From positions 75,124,001-75,188,000 of the forward strand of contig NC_088931.1 of assembly GCF_038396675.1 (NCBI RefSeq): a DNA stretch of 64,000 nt. The letters are read 5' to 3'. Origin of the DNA: Hydra vulgaris. Its lineage: Eukaryota; Cnidaria; Hydrozoa; Anthoathecata; Hydridae. The notes below the pieces were generated by a model that was not told where the DNA came from, did no database searches, and saw nothing but the letters and a program-made list of their open reading frames with translations. This document shows, one piece after another, positions 61,761-64,000 of this stretch. Positions within the stretch are counted from its first letter, which is position 1. Each line of letters begins with the position of its first letter. The translations under genes and the position numbers were made by a program.

Positions 61761-62379
61761 TCAACTTTTTTTCCTGATATTTTCAAAACATATTGACAAA
61801 TAATCTATGAGTTGTTTTGAATTTAAATTAAAAAAGTCTTAATATATGACTTTTTGCATAAAAAAACAAAGTTCAACTTGTACCTCAAGAAAATTTTACT
61901 TAAAAAACATTAACTCCTTGAAAGGCCAAAATGTTGCCTGGTCAAGGAGTTAATTTTTGTGTTAAAAGTTAAGGGATTAGCAACTCTGTTTTTATGTATT
62001 AATAGTGTTGCCACTTTGTATATTTAAAAAATTTTCAATTACTTTACTTTTTATTTTTATATTTGATCATTTTATCCTGAGGTAATATTTTGGAAAGAGA
62101 AACACTATTCTGTTTTCTAAAACTCTAACTCTAAAATAAAAGAACAATTTAACAATTATGATCAATTATAATCTGCAATTAGTTTGTTTAAAATAGAGCT
62201 AGACATTTCTTTCTAATATTATAAAAATAACTTTTATATACTATACTAAATAACTATTATATAAATATACTGCATATAGTAGAATATTGATGTTGTAAAC
62301 AGCTTGAATTAATTTATTGTATCTACAAGTATAGTTGTTTTTCATTACAAGATTTTTGTTTTTGTTTTTTTGGAGCTTT
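61761..62379. other. AT-rich spacer
   Basis: No gene seen. A hairpin around AACTCCTTGA...TCAAGGAGTT lies at about 61912-61952 (20-nt loop). Confidence 0.45.
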
Positions 62380-63690
62380 AAAATCAATTAAAATTAAGTT
62401 CTTTACTGGCAATGATTTGGTAGACTATGTACCATCATGTGGTATTCTTAGTGTTGCAGATGGTACGGTAAAAACTGTAGGCCATATATTTGCAGCATTT
62501 ATTGTGAATGGTGGTCCTGCACCTTTTTTTTTGTCCCCTTGGATTTATAAACTTATGGTGAATGGCATATCAGCTGCAGTAAGGTGTTGTCCGAAGACTC
62601 TAGATGAATCTTCAAATTTAAAAAGTATTTTTGATAAGGTGAAATATTTCATTTTGTTTCGTATTTCTGTGACAAATAAAATTATATATAAATTATAAAC
62701 AAAGTCTAACTGATTTAAATTGTAAATAAAATACAACTATTAAATTATATATTAATTTTATATTAAATTAATATAATTTTTTTTTGATTTTGTTTGCAAC
62801 TACAGATGACTGTTTAAGTAATCTATTAGGTTCAGAAGAAGGAATGGATGCCCTTGAAATTATTGTATATAGAAGTGATCCAAGAAAATCGACTCTTGAT
62901 GATAAACATGGTTTTTAGAGTAAGTATATAGTTACCCTATGAATAAATCAATTAGGTTCACCAAAGATAATTTGTCATTTCGTAACCTTCTACCCTGGAT
63001 TCATTTAACTTATTTTTATATAACTTCCTGGGTTCAATAGACATTTTCTTTCTTTTTCTTTATTAAATCAATGTTAATTAAAGGTAAAATAGAGCAATTT
63101 TTACCTGCAATTTGAGAAATTGCGATTGATTTAGAGTAGATGAAGTGTATGGCTTTTATGAAGTTGTCTAAAAAAATTCAAATATAATGTATAATTCATT
63201 TTGTACAAACGAAAGTTTTAAATAGAAACTCGATGATTTTATACTTTTGTTAAAACCGCAATTTCGCGAATCCAGAGGGAACAAAAAATCATTTAAAATT
63301 TCTACATACAAAGCTTTTCTAAATGTTGTTGAGTATAGCTTTAATACTAGTATTGCCAATAGTATAGCCATTTTTTACTGTTAAATTTATTATAAAAATC
63401 TTAAATACAAATGAGTAGATAATGTGTTTTTATTATCTAAAACTGGCGGATCCTTTATCAAATCTTACTTTGCAGTTTTTGACTGGCTCACCTTTCTCGC
63501 ATTAGGGCTTCCAGAAGATATTTCTATAGTTTTTTTTCATGGATGTTCGTTAACAAAAAGTGGAAAAGAATGCAAATGTTTGTCAACAGTTAGCACTTGC
63601 AAAATACAGTTAAATGTACCAGTTCATATAAATACGGAGAACGCTACGAAAGAAGCACTTTTTTGTGTTTCTGATTTTTGAAGGTTCGAT
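62380..63690 (+). pseudogene. HECT ubiquitin-ligase-like domain pieces
   Basis: Three plus-strand pieces follow HECT order. 62393-62638: FFTGNDLVDYVPSCG then TVGHIFAAFIVNGGPAPFFLS, the N-lobe motif around the GH-x-GGPAP core, ending at AAG|GTGAAA, a plausible donor. 62805-62920: DCLSNLLGSEEGMDALEIIV after TTTGCAACTACAG, in a phase that does not match the first piece and with TAG before a GTAAGT. 63424-63690: LLSKTGGSF ... ECKCLSTVSTCKIQLNVPVH, the C-lobe region with the Thr-Cys active-site pair. Known role of HECT proteins: ubiquitin transfer through the active-site Cys. The phase clash and stop suggest a pseudogene, though a mis-called intron or sequence error could explain it. Confidence 0.55.
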
Positions 63691-64000
63691 TTTTGCATGG
63701 ACCACCCTGCCATTTGGTTCATTGTCATAAAAAAGTAGTACCTTTTTTTTTTTTTTACAATGATTTTTAGAGGTCGCTACCGACCCTACAGTATTGCGAA
63801 AATGTAGCCTAAAAATGCTTATGTTGCGTATGATGTTATGCAACAAAAGTGGTTGGAGCTTAGTGTACAAACCTCTTACAACTAGTAATTTTTTTACTTT
63901 TAATGTGCAGAATTGTGTCTATAATGCTTAATTGTTCTTTTTGCAGGTTAAACTAGAGTAACTACTGTACAATGATGGCTTTATTAACCAGTGCAACGAT
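63691..64000. other. Right-edge sequence
   Basis: No gene recognised. It may hold the 3' part of the HECT-like gene. Confidence 0.35.

Overview
This is eukaryotic DNA: very A+T-rich, loaded with (TA)n microsatellites, with short exons split by GT-AG introns and many decayed transposons. The repertoire (foldback MITEs, LINE and Penelope-type fragments, Gypsy, pogo, Tc1, Crypton-type recombinase, HECT-like fragments and an intronless plant-type peroxidase) suggests a cnidarian, most likely Hydra. The organism is inferred, since no search was possible.

Layout. 1-11.2 kb is a repeat graveyard: a foldback element at the left edge, a decayed DDE-like transposon gene (minus strand, 2.3-4.7 kb), a GC-rich MITE set between TA arrays, a Tc1 transposase broken by a LINE tail, further LINE debris and a 243-bp foldback. 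11.3-20.8 kb carries the one convincing host-type gene, on the plus strand: 17 short exons whose phases join exactly (zinc-binding N-terminus, acidic/coiled middle, two similar adjacent exons), followed by a 2.3-kb last exon with zinc fingers, a Crypton-type tyrosine recombinase with its catalytic residues, and a Myb/SANT-like C-terminus. One homopolymer-length frameshift separates the two parts in this sequence. 21-28.7 kb is mostly repeats plus a nearly complete pogo/Tigger transposase (minus strand).

28.7-58.1 kb is a nested inverted structure. The outer arms (28.69-34.04 and 53.86-58.10 kb) are diverged inverted copies holding a tRNA-like sequence, a GACGTC-rich block, a broken N-terminal fragment of a HECT-type gene and a LINE tail. 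The inner arms (35.59-41.95 and 42.16-48.48 kb, 214-bp spacer) are almost base-for-base identical over about 6 kb, and each carries the same 362-codon plant-type haem peroxidase, so the two genes are transcribed divergently. A Gypsy element (48,488-52,381, 5-bp target duplication) sits only in the right arm. Its LTRs differ at four sites, whereas the inner arms are nearly identical, which points to arm-to-arm homogenisation or an assembly artefact.

58.1-64 kb holds a third copy of the repeat at the palindrome centre, a hAT-like MITE, a Penelope-type GIY-YIG fragment, a decayed hAT transposase and pieces of a HECT ubiquitin-ligase-like gene running to the right edge.
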